A stretch of 51,089 nt of DNA from Deltaproteobacteria bacterium (GCA_016875335.1 VGRO01000021.1:1-51089), one strand, 5' to 3'; counted from the stretch's first letter, positions 36,390 through 47,075 are shown. Notes: generated by a model not told the origin, from the sequence alone. Numbers and translations are program-made.

Positions 36390-39300
36390 ATGGCGGTGCG
36401 AACGGGTCCGGTGGGCTGGCGTTGGCGGGGCGGCTTGGCCGCCTGCGTTTTGGTCCTGGTGGCGTGCGAGGAGGCAGCGGCCCCCGACGGCAGCGCGGGC
36501 GCGGGCGACGCGGCCTCGGCGGTCGGTGACACCTCGGTCGGCGGCGATCCAGACGCAACAGGTGCGACCGGCGCGGATTCCGGCGATGTGGCGGCCCTGC
36601 CCGACCTCGCAGAGACCAAGCTTGCCCCGGCGCCGCCGGCTGTCCGTGCAAGGACAACGCCGAGTGCGACACTGGGCTGTGCATCCTCGGTCCCGACGCC
36701 CAAAAGCAGTGCGTGACACCGTGCGTCACCGAATGCAAGGCCGGTTGGAAGTGCGCGGCGATCCCCAGCCCTGGCGGCGACATCGCCACCGTGTGCGTGC
36801 CCAAGTTCGGACGGCTCTGCGACCCGTGCGACAAGTCGAGCCAGTGTGAGTCGTTGGGCCTCAAGGACGCGGTGTGCGTGGACCAGGGGCCGCAGGGCAG
36901 GTTCTGCGGCATCGCCTGCGCCGGGGACAGCGATTGTGACGCCGGCTACGCCTGCCAGGCGGTCACCTCGGTCGAAGGCGCCGCCACCAAGCAGTGCGTC
37001 CGCAAAGCCAAAGAGGGCGACGCCAACGCCTTTGGCACCTGCGATTGCTCGCCTTGGGCCGTCCAGCAGAAGCTGACGACCGCTTGCTACCAGTTCATCA
37101 AGGACGACAAGGGTGGCGTCATCGGCAAGTGCCAGGGCCAGCGCGCCTGTTCGGACCAGGGCCTGTCGGCGTGCTCGGTGCCCGAGGTCAAGGCCGAGAC
37201 CTGCAACGGCCAGGATGACGACTGCGACGGCAAGACCGACGAAGCCGCCTGCGACGACAAGAATGCGTGCACCGACGACAGTTGCGACGCCGCCGCCAAG
37301 ACCTGCATCCACGCGCCCAAGGACGGCCCGTGCGACGCCGACGGCAGCGTGTGCACCGAAAACGACCAGTGCAAGGACGGCAAGTGCGTCGCCGGCGCAC
37401 CCAAGGCTTGCGACGACAACAACGCCTGCACCAAAGACGCCTGCGACCCGGCCAAGGGCTGCACCCAGACCGCCGACGACAACGTGCCGTGCAGCGACCA
37501 GAACCCGTGTACGGTCGGCGACGTATGCCAGGCCGGCCAGTGCAAGAACGGCGCGCCCAAGGTGTGCACGCCGCCCGATTCGTGCGTGGCCGCCAACTGC
37601 GACATCGAGAGCGGCAACTGCTCGTACAAGAAGAAGAAAGACGGGTCGCCGTGCGACGACGGCACCGCGTGCACGGCGGCCGACACCTGCGCCGACGGCG
37701 TGTGCGACGGCACGCCCACGCCGTGCGACGACAAGAACCCTTGCACCAACGACAGTTGTGACGCCAAGGAGGGCTGCCAGAACGTCGCCAACACCGCCGC
37801 CTGCGACGACGGCGACCCGTGCACCACGGGCGAAGAATGTGCCAACAAAGCGTGCGCCAAGGGCCAGGCGCTGGTCTGCAAGGACAACAACCCCTGCACC
37901 GACGACGCCTGCGACGCCAAGGCCGGCAAGTGCGCCTACACCAACAACACCGCCCCGTGCAACGACGACACGGCCTGCACCGCGGCCGACGGCTGCAAAG
38001 ACGGCGCGTGCCAAGGCGAAACGGTGCCCTGCGACGACAAGAACCCCTGCACCAACGACAGTTGCGACCCCAAGGCCGGCTGCCAGAACCAGGCCAACGT
38101 GGCCGCGTGCGACGACGGCGACGCCTGCACGGTCGGCGACGCCTGCGCCCAGAAAGTCTGCCAGCAAGGCGAAAAACTGCAGTGCAAGGACGACAACCCC
38201 TGCACCGACGACGGCTGCGACGCCAAGGTGGGCAAGTGCGCGTATCCGTTCAACGCGGCGGCGTGCAGCGACGGCACGGTCTGCACAGCCGGCGACACCT
38301 GCAAAGACGGCGCCTGCCAGGGCCAGGCCGTGGTCTGCGGCGACCAAAACCCGTGCACGGTCGACACCTGCGACGCCAAGACCGGCTGCGCCAACACCCC
38401 GACCGGCGGCCCGTGCGACGACGGCGACGCCTGCACCGACAATGACACCTGCAAAGACAAGCAGTGCGCCGGCCTCGCCAAAGCCAAAGAGAGCTGCGAC
38501 GACAAGAACCCGTGCACCGACGACAGTTGCGGCGCCAAGACCGGCTGCGTGCACGCCAACAACACCCTGGCCTGCGACGACAACAACGCCTGCACGGTCA
38601 AGGACACCTGCGCGGGCGGTGCCTGCAAAGGTGGAGCCGACATCTGCAAATGCAACACCGACGCCGACTGCGCGGCGGGCAACACCGGCAATCCCTGCAA
38701 CGGCACGCTGTTTTGCGACAAGTCGGCGGCACCGTATAGCTGCAAGACCAAGCCAGGATCGGTCATCACCTGCACCGGCAGCACTCCATGCGTCCAGGTG
38801 GCGTGCGACCCCAAGCTGGCCAAGTGCGCCCCCACCAACATCAACGAAGGCGGCACCTGCAACGCCGACAACAGCAAGTGCACCCCCGACGACAAGTGCG
38901 TGGCCGGCCTGTGCAAGCCCTTCGGGACGCTGAACTGCGACGACAAGAACCCCTGCACCAACGACAGTTGCAGCCCGTCAATCGGCTGCCAGTACACCAA
39001 CAACACGAACAGTTGCGACGCCGACGGCGACCTGTGCACGGCCGGCGACAAGTGCAGCAACGGCACCTGCCTGCCCGGCGCCAAGAAAGCCTGTACCGAC
39101 AGCAACCCGTGCACCGTCGACGCCTGCGACCCCAAGACCGCCCAGTGCAGCTTTGCCGGCCTGCCCGACGGCGCCACCTGCAGCGACAGCAACGCCTGCA
39201 CCGAAAACGACGCCTGCGCCAAGGGAATCTGCGGCGGCACCGGCAAGAACTGCAACGACGGCAACGTCTGCACCGACGACAAGTGCAGCAACGGCGTCTG

Positions 39301-41164
39301 CCAGCCCTTGCCCGCCGCCGGCAGCCCGCCTTGCGACGACGGCAACATCTGCTCTGCGGCCGACGCCTGCGCCAACGGCACCTGCAAAGGCAAAGCCAAA
39401 TGCGACGACGGCGCGGTGTGCACCGAGGACCAGTGCGAGCCCGGCACCGGCAAATGCAGCAGCTTTGCCAAGGTCTGCGACGACGGCAACCCGTGTACGG
39501 TCGACGCCTGCGACCCGGCCCTTGGCGGCTGCAACGCCGTGCCGGCCAAAGACGGGCCGCTCGGCGACACGCTGTGCGACTATGAAGACACTTGCGCCCA
39601 AGGCTTCGAGGGCTGCAAGGGTGGCAGCAAGGCCTGCGTCTTCGGGACGCCGAAACTGAACAGCGAAGGCACGGCCTGCGGAGCCAACACCGGCACCTGC
39701 AAGGCGGGCGTGTGCAGCTGCGGCGCCGGCCAGGTGATGGCCCAGGGCGTGTGCACCAGTTGCCCGGCGTGGCCAGCGGGCAAGACCATCTACGTCCACG
39801 GCAGCCTGGCATCCGGCGTCGACAACCTGTGCTGCGGCCGCACCAAGAACGCCAACACCTTGGGCGGTTACTGCAACACCGTGACTCAGGCGCTGGCGGT
39901 GCTCGACGCGCAGACCGATAAGGTCAGTTGGAAAATCATGGTCCAAGGCGACAGCGCCGACACCATGTCGGTCAAGGAGTCGTATCCCATCGTGCTGCGC
40001 CACGGCGTGCAAGTGGGCAACACCGCGGGGACTCCGTGTTTTCCGGGCAAGGCTGGCTTGGTGTCGCTGACGGCCAGCGGCGGCGCCTTGCACTACGTGT
40101 ACGGTGTCCGCTTTGGTGGCTGCACGGGCGGGTCGGCCAAGGCGTCGATTGGCGTCGATGTGCCGCTTGGCACCACCATCCGCTTGGCCAACGCCGAGTT
40201 CGTCGGCGCGGCGGTCGGCGGCCGGGTGCGCGGCACCTTGGAGCCCTACACGTACGGTCTGCGCTTTGCCGGCAGCGGTATCGGTCTGCGCGTCGACGGC
40301 GGCAAGGTCATGTATGGCAGCGGCACCGGCTACGAGGTGTTTTTGGACGGCAACGACATCGGGATGTTGTGCCGGACCGACAACGGCAGCGCGCAGAGCA
40401 CCGCGGCCGCGTTCTTCCGCGTCACCGGCAAGGGATCGATTGGCGTGTGGGCCAGCACCAATTGCGTATTCTCGCCGACCACTTCGTCGCACATTGGCGT
40501 AGCGTCGACAGCGCAAACCTCGCTGTGCGGCAGCAAAGTAATGACCGAAGGCCTGCGCGCCGACAGCAACGCGGTGGTGACGCTGACGGGCCTGGTCGCC
40601 GGCTGCACCCTGGGCGACGCCATCGCCCTGCGCAGCAACCCTGCCTACGCCGTCAACAACCCGCAAGTGAGCCTGAGCGGCAGCCACATCCGCAACGCCG
40701 GCTGCGCTGGCGTCTACGTCGAGGCCGGCAAGCTCAGCGGCAATACCAATGTGTTCCGCAACAGCCACTGGGGCTTGGTGTACCGCTCGGCGTTGGCCAC
40801 GGGCACGGCGCCGATCGGCCTGAACGGCGTGGCGAGCGCGACCGTCAAGCACAACCGCTTCTACTGCAACGGCAAGGCCGAGCCCGGAAACTGCTGCACG
40901 CCCGAAAGCTGCCCCGACGGCTACCAGGTGTGGAACAACTCTGGCCAGCAACTGAACCTGAACTACAACGAGTGGGTGGACGCGCCGATCGTGCAGCACA
41001 ACTGCGATGCGAACCTGCAGAACTGTACGTGCGTGGCGGCGACGACGTGTCCGGCGAGTCCGCCGGACGGGGCCAAGGTGGTGAACAGCCCGTTTGCGCA
41101 AGGGGTGCCCGGGGCGAGTACGGATGGGTATTCGTTGATGGTGAGCAAGCCGGTTTGTAAGTAG
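36390..41164 (+). CDS. Giant Cys-rich lipoprotein with beta-helix-like C-terminus (one apparent frameshift)
   Basis: The ATG at 36390, after GGGAGGGGTC, starts a lipoprotein signal (lipobox VLVAC) and an Ala/Asp/Gly linker. Around 36620-36640 the coding potential moves to another frame: GCPCKDNAECDTGLC continues there, aligning with GCPCSQNGDCDNSLC of the protein at 15420. Read across the shift, the protein has about 1590 residues. Residues about 85-200 are Dickkopf-like. From about 270 to 1120 there are some two dozen tandem units like CDDKNPCTNDSCDAKAG with NNTA spacers. The last 450 residues resemble a right-handed beta-helix (short repeated strands, many Gly/Asn, LSGSHIRNAGCAGVYVEAG). Alternatively the main frame starts at GTG 36713, but that would lack a secretion signal. 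Likely a cell-surface protein. Confidence 0.85.
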
Positions 41165-41574
41165 GGCGGGGGCTTTGGGCAAGGGGGCCGTCGGAAGGCG
41201 GGCAAGCCAATGCTGTGCTGGCCAGTGGCGGCTGTCTTGATCCTGTCCTGACTCTGGACCTGTATCAGGGCCTGTCCGGCGCCGCGTTGGGACAGCTCGG
41301 CCACAGCATGTCGGGCGCCGGCTGAGCCTGAGGACCGGGCGTTGCACGCTCTTGCGCGAAAACGTGGCAACTGCGGCAGCGGGGATCTGCGGGAGGATGG
41401 CCTCTGGTACCGCGGACATTGCGACCGCCCAGCGCTTTCAGTGTCAGCCGGCTGCGCCGGACAGTTGCCGGGGGCAGGTTCAGGGTCAGGGTCGGCTTCT
41501 ATCGAGAATGCGGGGTTCTGGGAGCGGAGGGGGCATCGCGGCAGAGTAGGTGGCGGCATGTCGTGATCGCGAGC
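41165..41574. other. Repeat-bearing non-coding stretch before the IS91 fragment
   Basis: No gene is seen. It contains a copy of the dispersed hairpin repeat (41415-41465) with a trailing CAGGTTCAGGGTCAGG run. There is also an apparent inverted, weaker copy at about 41222-41290, whose reverse strand reads GCGCCGGACAGGCCCTGATACAGG. Confidence 0.55.
41415..41465. repeat. Dispersed hairpin repeat core, copy C
   Basis: Begins GACATTGCGACCGCCCAG and ends with the hairpin CCGGC-TGC-GCCGG (41448-41460) then ACAG. It is nearly identical to 43926-43975 and recognisably related to 2881-2931 and 12651-12701. It lies 110 bases before an IS91-type transposase fragment. Confidence 0.8.
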
Positions 41575-42209
41575 ACAGGGCGGAGGCGGTGTCGAACGAC
41601 GACGACCCGCTGCGGGCGGCCGAACCATCGTTCGCGGCGGTGCTGCGGCAGTCGTTGTTTGGCAAGGACGAACTTGAGGCGCTGCAAGCGCCGCCTGGCA
41701 AGGGTTTGGCGCCCGCTCCGCCGCGCCGCGTGGGGCGGCTGTGCCTGGAATCCCAGGGCGTCAATATTCACGCTGCGACGCGGGTGCGTGAATGCGCGCG
41801 GGATCGGTTGGAGCATCTGGTGCGGTATGTGTGCCGGCCGGCGATCGAGGCCAAGCGGTTGGAAGCGGTCGGGCCGCACCACGTGCGGATCTGGCTAAAG
41901 TACATGGTGCTGGAATCGCTTGTGGCCTGGCCGAGTTTGCCGCAACCGCATTTTTGGCGGGACAAAGAGCAGCGCGAGGTCGATTTCGTGCTGCCGCACC
42001 GCGATGGCCCGGCCGATTGCATCGAGTGCAAATGGTCGGCCGCCAGCTTTTCGCCCAAGGGCCTCGCGGCGTTCCGCAACTTGCATCCAATCGGCAAGAA
42101 TTTCGTGGCGGCGCCGGACGTGTCCGCAGGCTATACGCGAACGTGCGGCGACCTCACCGTGCAGTTCACGTCGCTGGTGGGGTTGCGGGACGGGCTGAAA
42201 ATCGAGTGA
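41575..42209 (+). pseudogene. Chimeric remnant: IS91-type transposase fragment joined to a DUF4143-type tail
   Basis: The frame (usable start GTG 41589) first gives LNIHA-type sequence (VNIHAATRVRECARDRLEHLVRYVCRP), the pattern I know from Y2/IS91-family transposases, covering only a middle-to-late part of such a protein. From about 41895 it changes to KYMVLESLVAWP, WRDKEQREVDFVLPH and IECKWSA with NFVVA-like NFVAAPDVSAGYTR, the C-terminal domain (DUF4143) of a family of AAA ATPases. Both parts are incomplete, so this is a fusion of two broken genes. The transposase part is repeated at 43620-43918. Confidence 0.75.
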
Positions 42210-42290
42210 CGTCAGAGCCTTCACTGGCCAGTTGATCGCCATTGCCTGACGGCGGCCGCCCATGTGCAATTCGCGCCGATCTGGGCACCC

Positions 42291-42716
42291 TCATGCCGGC
42301 CGCGATCCGCCCCTGTGCCGCGACCGCCACCGTCGCTGCCGTTCCGCGGCGCTCAGCGGGGCGCTGGCACGCGGGCGCCCGCGAGGAACGGTGGGCCGCG
42401 CCCACGGCAAGCCCGCAATGCTCTGGCGCGCCACCAAATCCATGATGCCGTAAGCCAGCACCAGCACGGCGAAACGCGCAGCCGAGCGCGCGGAAACCTT
42501 GGCAACGACACCGATCCGCACGGCGGCCCAATCACCCGGTTCGCGCTCCAAAAGACCCGGCGCCCCGCGGTCCACCACGATTTGCCTTTCGGTCCAGGCG
42601 CCGGACGCCTTGCACTCAGCGCCCGCGGCGGCCAACAACGCCGACAGGGGCACCGCGCTGGAGACGTCAATGCTCGGTACGATTCTGGCCGGCGGGATGA
42701 AAAACGGACTTGACAT
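42291..42716 (-). CDS. Possible small gene divergent from the AbiEii-like gene
   Basis: 141 residues, from an ATG at 42716 that abuts the -35 of the divergent promoter. The C-terminus is a basic GRPRASAPLSAAERQRRWRS segment of a type seen in small DNA-binding proteins, preceded by a hydrophobic helix (AARFAVLVLAYGIMDLVA). There is no ribosome binding site and no recognised family. If real, it could be the regulator or antitoxin partner of the nucleotidyltransferase; it may also be a shadow frame. Confidence 0.35.
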   Translation of the reverse strand: MSSPFFIPPARIVPSIDVSSAVPLSALLAAAGAECKASGAWTERQIVVDRGAPGLLEREPGDWAAVRIGVVAKVSARSAARFAVLVLAYGIMDLVARQSIAGLPWARPTVPRGRPRASAPLSAAERQRRWRSRHRGGSRPA

Positions 42717-42737
42717 TTCGTTATTGTAACGTAAAAT
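42710..42737 (+). promoter_or_regulatory. Promoter with internal operator palindrome for the AbiEii-like gene
   Basis: TTGACA (42710-42715) and TAAAAT (42732-42737) are 16 bases apart, the best sigma-70-type promoter in the window and strikingly AT-rich for this genome. The spacer holds a perfect palindrome CGTTA-TTG-TAACG (42719-42731), a likely operator that would block RNA polymerase when bound, as in autoregulated toxin-antitoxin loci. Confidence 0.7.
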
Positions 42738-42760
42738 CGTGCTGAACGCAAGGATCGCCC

Positions 42761-43402
42761 ATGCAGACCGCTGAATTTTCCAAGCTCTTGCTCGCCTGCA
42801 ATGAAATCGCGGCGCTGTTTCCCGACGGCGTGGTGTTCATCGGCGGCATTGCCGTCTACTTGCATACGCAGAATGCAGCCCCGGTCGCGGATCTCGCCGA
42901 GTTCACCCACGACGCCGATTTCTACATCTCGCTCGCCGACATGGCTGACCTACGCGACATGGAGGAAGTGACGGCCAACCGCCGCCTGAGTAGGCACCAG
43001 ATCATCAAAGACGGCTTTGAATTCGACATCTACACCGAACGCCATTCCCGCCTCATCGTGCCCTTCGACGAGGTGATGGCAGCGTCAATCGTGGTAGGCG
43101 AAATGCGCCTGGCCTGCCCCGAACACTTGATGGCGCTGAAACTGCGCGCATTCGCGGACCGACGTGCCAGCGCCAAGGGCGGCAAAGACGCTGCTGACCT
43201 ATTGCGTATCGCCGCGGTCGTCGCATGCAGCGGCACGAGTTGGCGCCCGGGATTGGCGCAGCCGTGGCTCGGCGAGCAAGATGTTGCCGCCATGGACGAA
43301 GTGGCCCGTGGCCCGTTTGCGATGGGGTTGGCCCGAGGAAACGCGATGCGCGCCAAACAGTTACGCCAGTATCTTGCCGCTGTGGTCGCGGCTCATCGCT
43401 GA
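42761..43402 (+). CDS. AbiEii-like nucleotidyltransferase (toxin-type)
   Basis: 213 residues. FIGGIAVYLH near residue 28 followed by HDADFYISL (about 48-56) is the G-G...D-x-D core of minimal nucleotidyltransferases such as AbiEii and MNT. EFDIYTERH supplies a third acidic position. LACPEHLMALKLRAFADRRASAKGGKDAADL is the conserved helix and lysine-rich segment of this group, usually written as 'LKL.A...R....KD..DL'. These enzymes act as toxins that modify tRNA or proteins and are paired with an antitoxin encoded upstream. Here the expected upstream gene in the same direction is absent; a weak divergent frame lies at 42291-42716. The start is about 17 bases after the predicted transcription start, with AAGGATCGCCC as ribosome binding site. 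Confidence 0.8.
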   Translation: MQTAEFSKLLLACNEIAALFPDGVVFIGGIAVYLHTQNAAPVADLAEFTHDADFYISLADMADLRDMEEVTANRRLSRHQIIKDGFEFDIYTERHSRLIVPFDEVMAASIVVGEMRLACPEHLMALKLRAFADRRASAKGGKDAADLLRIAAVVACSGTSWRPGLAQPWLGEQDVAAMDEVARGPFAMGLARGNAMRAKQLRQYLAAVVAAHR

Positions 43403-43925
43403 CCTGTCGGCACTAGCGCTTTTCCCTCACTGGCATGTGCTTTGCGCAGACGGTGCCTGGGCGCGGTCGGAGCACGGCGACGCCGACCAGTTGCACTTCT
43501 ACACCGCCCTGCCGCTGCGCGAGGAGCAACTGGAGGCACTGCTGGCCGACACGGCCCTTGTTTCATGGCGTGCGGCAAGCGGGTCACGCTGCAGGTGGAC
43601 CGACATTTCGCCAAGCGGGCGAAGGCGGTGTCGAACGGCGACGACCCGTTGCAGGCGGCCGAGCCATCGTTCGCGGCGCTGCTGCGGCAGTCGCTGTTCG
43701 GCAAGGACGAACTGGAGGCGTTGCAAGCCCCGGCGGGCAAGGGTTTGGCGCCGACCGTTCCGCGTCGCGTGGGGCGGCTGTGCCTGGAATCACAGGGCCT
43801 CAACATCCACGCGGCGACGCGGGTGCACGAATGCGCGCGGGATCGGCTGGACCATCTGGTGCGCTATGTATGCCGGCCGACGATCGCGGCCAATCGGTTG
43901 GAGGCGGTCGGGCCGCGTCATGCTC
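43403..43925 (+). pseudogene. IS91-type transposase remnant (frameshifted)
   Basis: One frame gives PHWHVLCADGAW and LHFYTALPLREEQLEALLADTA, matching the 'HWH.L..DG' region of IS91-family Y2 transposases. After about 43560 the match moves to another frame: KRVTLQVDRHFAKRAKAVSNGDDPL, then LNIHAATRVHECARDRLDHLVRYVCRP. The N-terminal zinc-binding and catalytic Tyr regions are missing and the end is replaced by the dispersed repeat at 43926. The second half is nearly identical to 41575-41890. Confidence 0.8.
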
Positions 43926-43975
43926 GACATTGCGACCGCCCAGAGCTTTCAGTGTCAGCCGGCTGCGCCGGGCAG
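43926..43975. repeat. Dispersed hairpin repeat core, copy D
   Basis: GACATTGCGACCGCCCAGAG and the CCGGC-TGC-GCCGG hairpin are followed by a run of CAGG(G/T)-type short repeats up to about 44020. It directly abuts the broken transposase gene, whose coding match stops at the first base of the repeat. Confidence 0.8.
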
Positions 43976-44128
43976 GTGCAGGGCAGACCCAGGGACAGGG
44001 ACAGGGTCGGGCGGGCGGGCGAGAGCGGATGCCTTGACGCGTGGCTGGCGCCGACGTCAGTGCGCGCGCTCACCCAATGTCGAGGGTCACCTTGAACGCA
44101 GCGTCGAGCGCGAACAGCTTGCTCGGCG

Positions 44129-44584
44129 ATGGGCAAGCCCTCCGCTTGCGACTTTAAGGGGCCTGCAAGTCTCTGCCCCGGCAAAGACCTGCAGAACGAC
44201 CCCTTGAACTGCGGCCAATGCGGGCATTCGTGCGCGGTCCTGCACCTCGCCGGGACCTGCTCGCAGGGCGTGTGCGATGGCCCCTGCGCGCCGGGGTACG
44301 GCGACTGCAACAACAACAGGGCGCAGGACGGCTGCGAGGCCGCCGTTGCGGCCAATGACATTTTCAACTGTGGCGGGTGCGGGCTGGTCTGCTCAGCCAT
44401 CCACATTACGGCCGTCTGCACGGCCGGCGCCTGCGTGGGACCGTGCGAGGCGGGCTACAGCGACTGCGACAACGACAAGCAATCGGGCGGCTGCGAGACA
44501 TGGACGCAGGGCGACGATCCGAAGAACTGCGGCGGCTGCGGCAAGCTGTGCCAGGGTACCTGCAAGGCCGGGGTCTGCAACTGA
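44129..44584 (+). CDS. Small Cys-rich protein, probably the surviving end of a larger one
   Basis: 151 residues with three units of the type DPLNCGQCGHSCA / C-x-x-G-x-C / C-x-x-G-Y-x-DC / GCE (for example NDIFNCGGCGLVC and DDPKNCGGCGKLC). This repeat is familiar from long secreted proteins of Myxococcota. The start ATG 44129 has no signal peptide or ribosome binding site, so the protein is probably the C-terminal remnant of a surface protein cut by the neighbouring rearrangements. A minus-strand frame overlapping its end is a shadow. Confidence 0.55.
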   Translation: MGKPSACDFKGPASLCPGKDLQNDPLNCGQCGHSCAVLHLAGTCSQGVCDGPCAPGYGDCNNNRAQDGCEAAVAANDIFNCGGCGLVCSAIHITAVCTAGACVGPCEAGYSDCDNDKQSGGCETWTQGDDPKNCGGCGKLCQGTCKAGVCN

Positions 44585-44906
44585 CGGCAATGCCGGCCAC
44601 CGCGTGGGGATCGGTCCGGGCGCTGTCGGCCCATGGGGTGGAGGCCCCGGCAGACAGCGAGGCAGCGTCCGATCCGCCAACCCCCGCGCTGCCGCTTCTG
44701 AATGAGCCGGCCGCGAATGAGGCGACCGCAACCGCCGATCCCGATCCCGCTGGGGCTTTGCCGACCGGTGCGGTGCCAGCATCGCCCGGCAATACTGGCC
44801 CAAGTCCGACACCGATAGGCGACGCTGCGGCCGGGGCCGTGAAAACGAAGCTACTCTGGGCTGAGGCGCTCCAGCGGGCGTTCGTTTTTTGTTGAGAAAT
44901 GCCCAT

Positions 44907-45353
44907 GTGGCGGGCGAGGTAGCCGTTGCTGTCGCCGAAGGCGTGTAAATCCGACGACCCGCGCAGGCCTTGGCCGGGCTGCGCCCGCTGCCTCTTGCTG
45001 GCGTGGTGGACCAGCACCACCGCGACGTTGCCCCAGCGTTGCAGGTGCCGCAAGTACCCGAGCAGCCCAGAGATTTCGCTGGCGCTGTTCTCGTCCAGCC
45101 GGTGCAGGCGCACCAGCGGGTCCAGCAGCAACAGACGCGGCCGGTAGCGCTGCACCGCCTGCGCCAGCCGCCGTTGGTCGGTCTGCAGGTCCAGGCGCAG
45201 CACCGGCGAAACGATGACGTGGACATCGAGCTTGGCGATGTCGAGCGACCGGTGGTCGAATATCCCATGCACGCGCTGGCGCACGCTCGGCTCGCTGTCT
45301 TCGGCCAAGTACACCAGCACCGGGCCTTGGGCATCGACGGCGAAGCGGTCCAA
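44907..45353 (-). pseudogene. 5'- and 3'-truncated RepA-like (AAA_25) ATPase
   Basis: The frame begins abruptly with DRFAVDAQGPVLVYLAEDS and includes PRLLLLDPLVRLHRLDENSA (Walker B region) and VAVVLVHHASK, then LRGSSDLHAFGDSNGYLARH. These are internal motifs of the RepA/RecA-like ATPases found with plasmid or phage primases. The Walker A part that should come before is missing, and the match stops after YLARH. It is therefore a relic, another sign that 41.2-45.4 kb is a graveyard of mobile DNA. Confidence 0.65.
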
Positions 45354-45356
45354 GCG

Positions 45357-45851
45357 GGGGCGGCTCGGATTTCTGGTGGCGAACGCAGAGGCGCCAGATT
45401 GCGCCTGCCGCCGGGCTTTGCGGTGTCAGTGCCGAGTTGGACGCCGCCGTCCGACACCTCCGCGCTCGGGCCCTGGGCGTACCGCTGCAGGTCCTCGCCG
45501 ATGCTGCCGCCGGGATTGCCGCAGTCCCCGGCTACCGCAGCCGCGGGAGCGCCGCCGTCGCCGTGCTCGATGCCATGAGCGAACCGGTGGCCGGCACATC
45601 ACCCGAAACGCAGTCCGCCGTGTTGTAGTCGAAAAAACCGCGCGATTTCAGCACTGTCCCGCAAACGCCGGTCTGCGTGCATTGGCGCTATCGCGGTCGC
45701 GGTCTGTGGAACGCAGCACTGTGGCGGGAGAAGCGCCGGCCGAGGCAGGGAACCAGTTTGAGGCGGGCTTGGGCGATCGCTACTGCCTGCGCTTGCCGCC
45801 GGCTTGCACCGGCGCCCCGGTCCGCTTTACCCTCGCCGACCGAGGTGCTGC
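45357..45851. other. Gene-poor stretch before the ATP-grasp gene
   Basis: I see no supported gene, RNA or repeat. A 63-codon plus-strand frame at 45437-45628 has no ribosome binding site or recognisable motif. Confidence 0.5.
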
Positions 45852-47071
45852 ATGGACGTGATTTTTGTCTCCCCTGGCTATCCGACCGAGATGCCCGAAT
45901 TCGTGCGCGGTCTGTCGATGGTCGGCGCGCGCGTGTGGGGCGTCGGCGACCAGACCGCCGGTGCGCTGCCGCACATGGCCAAACGGCACTTGTCGGGCTA
46001 CCTTCAAGTGCCCAACCTCTTTGACGAAACCGACGTCGTCGCCCGCGTGCGCCAGTGGGTCGGCCGGCGCCGGGTGGACCGCGTCGAGGTGCTGGGCGAA
46101 TTCTGGATGGTGCTGGGCGCCCGGCTGCGCGAGGCCCTGCACGTGGCCGGCCTCACGGTCGAGGAGACCCTGCCCTTTCGCGACAAGGAGGTGATGAAAC
46201 AGCGCTTGGACGCCGCCGGCATCCGCACGCCGCGGCACTGCCGGGCCCGCACCGAGGGCGAAATCCGCGCGGCCGCCGAGAAGATCGGCTTTCCGCTCAT
46301 CCTCAAGCCGATCGCCGGGGCCGGTAGCGCCAATACCCACCGCGTCGAGGACGCGCGGCGCATGGAAGCCGTGCTTCCGCAGCTGCGCGGCGTGGCCGAA
46401 GTCAGCGTCGAAGAGTTCATCGACGGCGAGGAGTTCACCTTCGACACGCTCACCTGCCACGGCCACATCCGCTACCACAACGTGGCGTGGTACCGGCCGC
46501 GGCCGCTCATCGCCCGCACCAACGAGTGGATCAGCCCGCAGGTCATCGCGCTCAAGAACGTCGACCAGGCGGCCCTGCGCGGTGGCGTCGAGATGGGCCA
46601 CAAGGTCATCGAAGCCCTCGGTTTTCGCGACGGGTTCACCCACATGGAGTGGTACCTCAAGGCCGACGGCGAGGTGGTATTCGGCGAGATCGGCGGCCGG
46701 CCGCCCGGCGCACGCCAGGTCGACCAGATGAACTACGCGTGCGATTTCGACGCCTTCGCCGAATGGGCGCGCATCGTATGCTGGGGCCGCTTCGAGGGCC
46801 GGGTGCAGCGCAAGTACAACGTCGCCACCATCTTCAAGCGCGCCATGGGCGAAGGCCGCATCGTGCGCATCGGCGGCGCCGAGCAGCTGCGCAAGGAGTT
46901 CGGCCCCTACCTGGTGTGGGAGAACTTGCTGCCAGTCGGGTCCATGCGCCGCAACTGGCTGCAGACCCTGGTGTCCGACGGTTTCTGGGTGGTGCGCCAC
47001 CCGGAATTGTCGGTGTGCATGGAAATGGCCGATCGCGTGGGTCGCGACCTCACGCTGTTTGCGCGGGGCAC

Positions 47072-47075
<4 letters not shown>
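45852..47075 (+). CDS. ATP-grasp family ligase-like protein
   Basis: 407 residues. The N-terminal Rossmann-like lobe starts MDVIFVSPGYPTEMPEFVRGL. The ATP-grasp fold follows, with the phosphate-binding lysine strand FPLILKPIAGAGSANTHRV, the adenine-side VSVEEFIDGEEFTFD and the metal-binding end GEVVFGEIGGRPPG. ATP-grasp enzymes join a carboxylate to an amine or thiol; the substrates here are unknown, and the preATP lobe resembles carbamoyl-phosphate-synthase-like proteins rather than D-Ala-D-Ala ligase. ATG 45852 follows GAGGTGCTGC. Its stop overlaps the next start as GTGA, so the lipoprotein downstream is translationally coupled. Confidence 0.9.

Noticed and set aside
36209..38554. 781-codon minus-strand open frame rich in Gly/Ala/Val
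   Set aside because: Antisense shadow of the Cys-rich repeats of the giant lipoprotein.
37000..39600. Possible DNA satellite or CRISPR-like array
   Set aside because: The periodicity follows codons of tandem Cys-rich protein units with variable spacing; there are no identical DNA repeats or uniform spacers. I saw no CRISPR array anywhere in the window.
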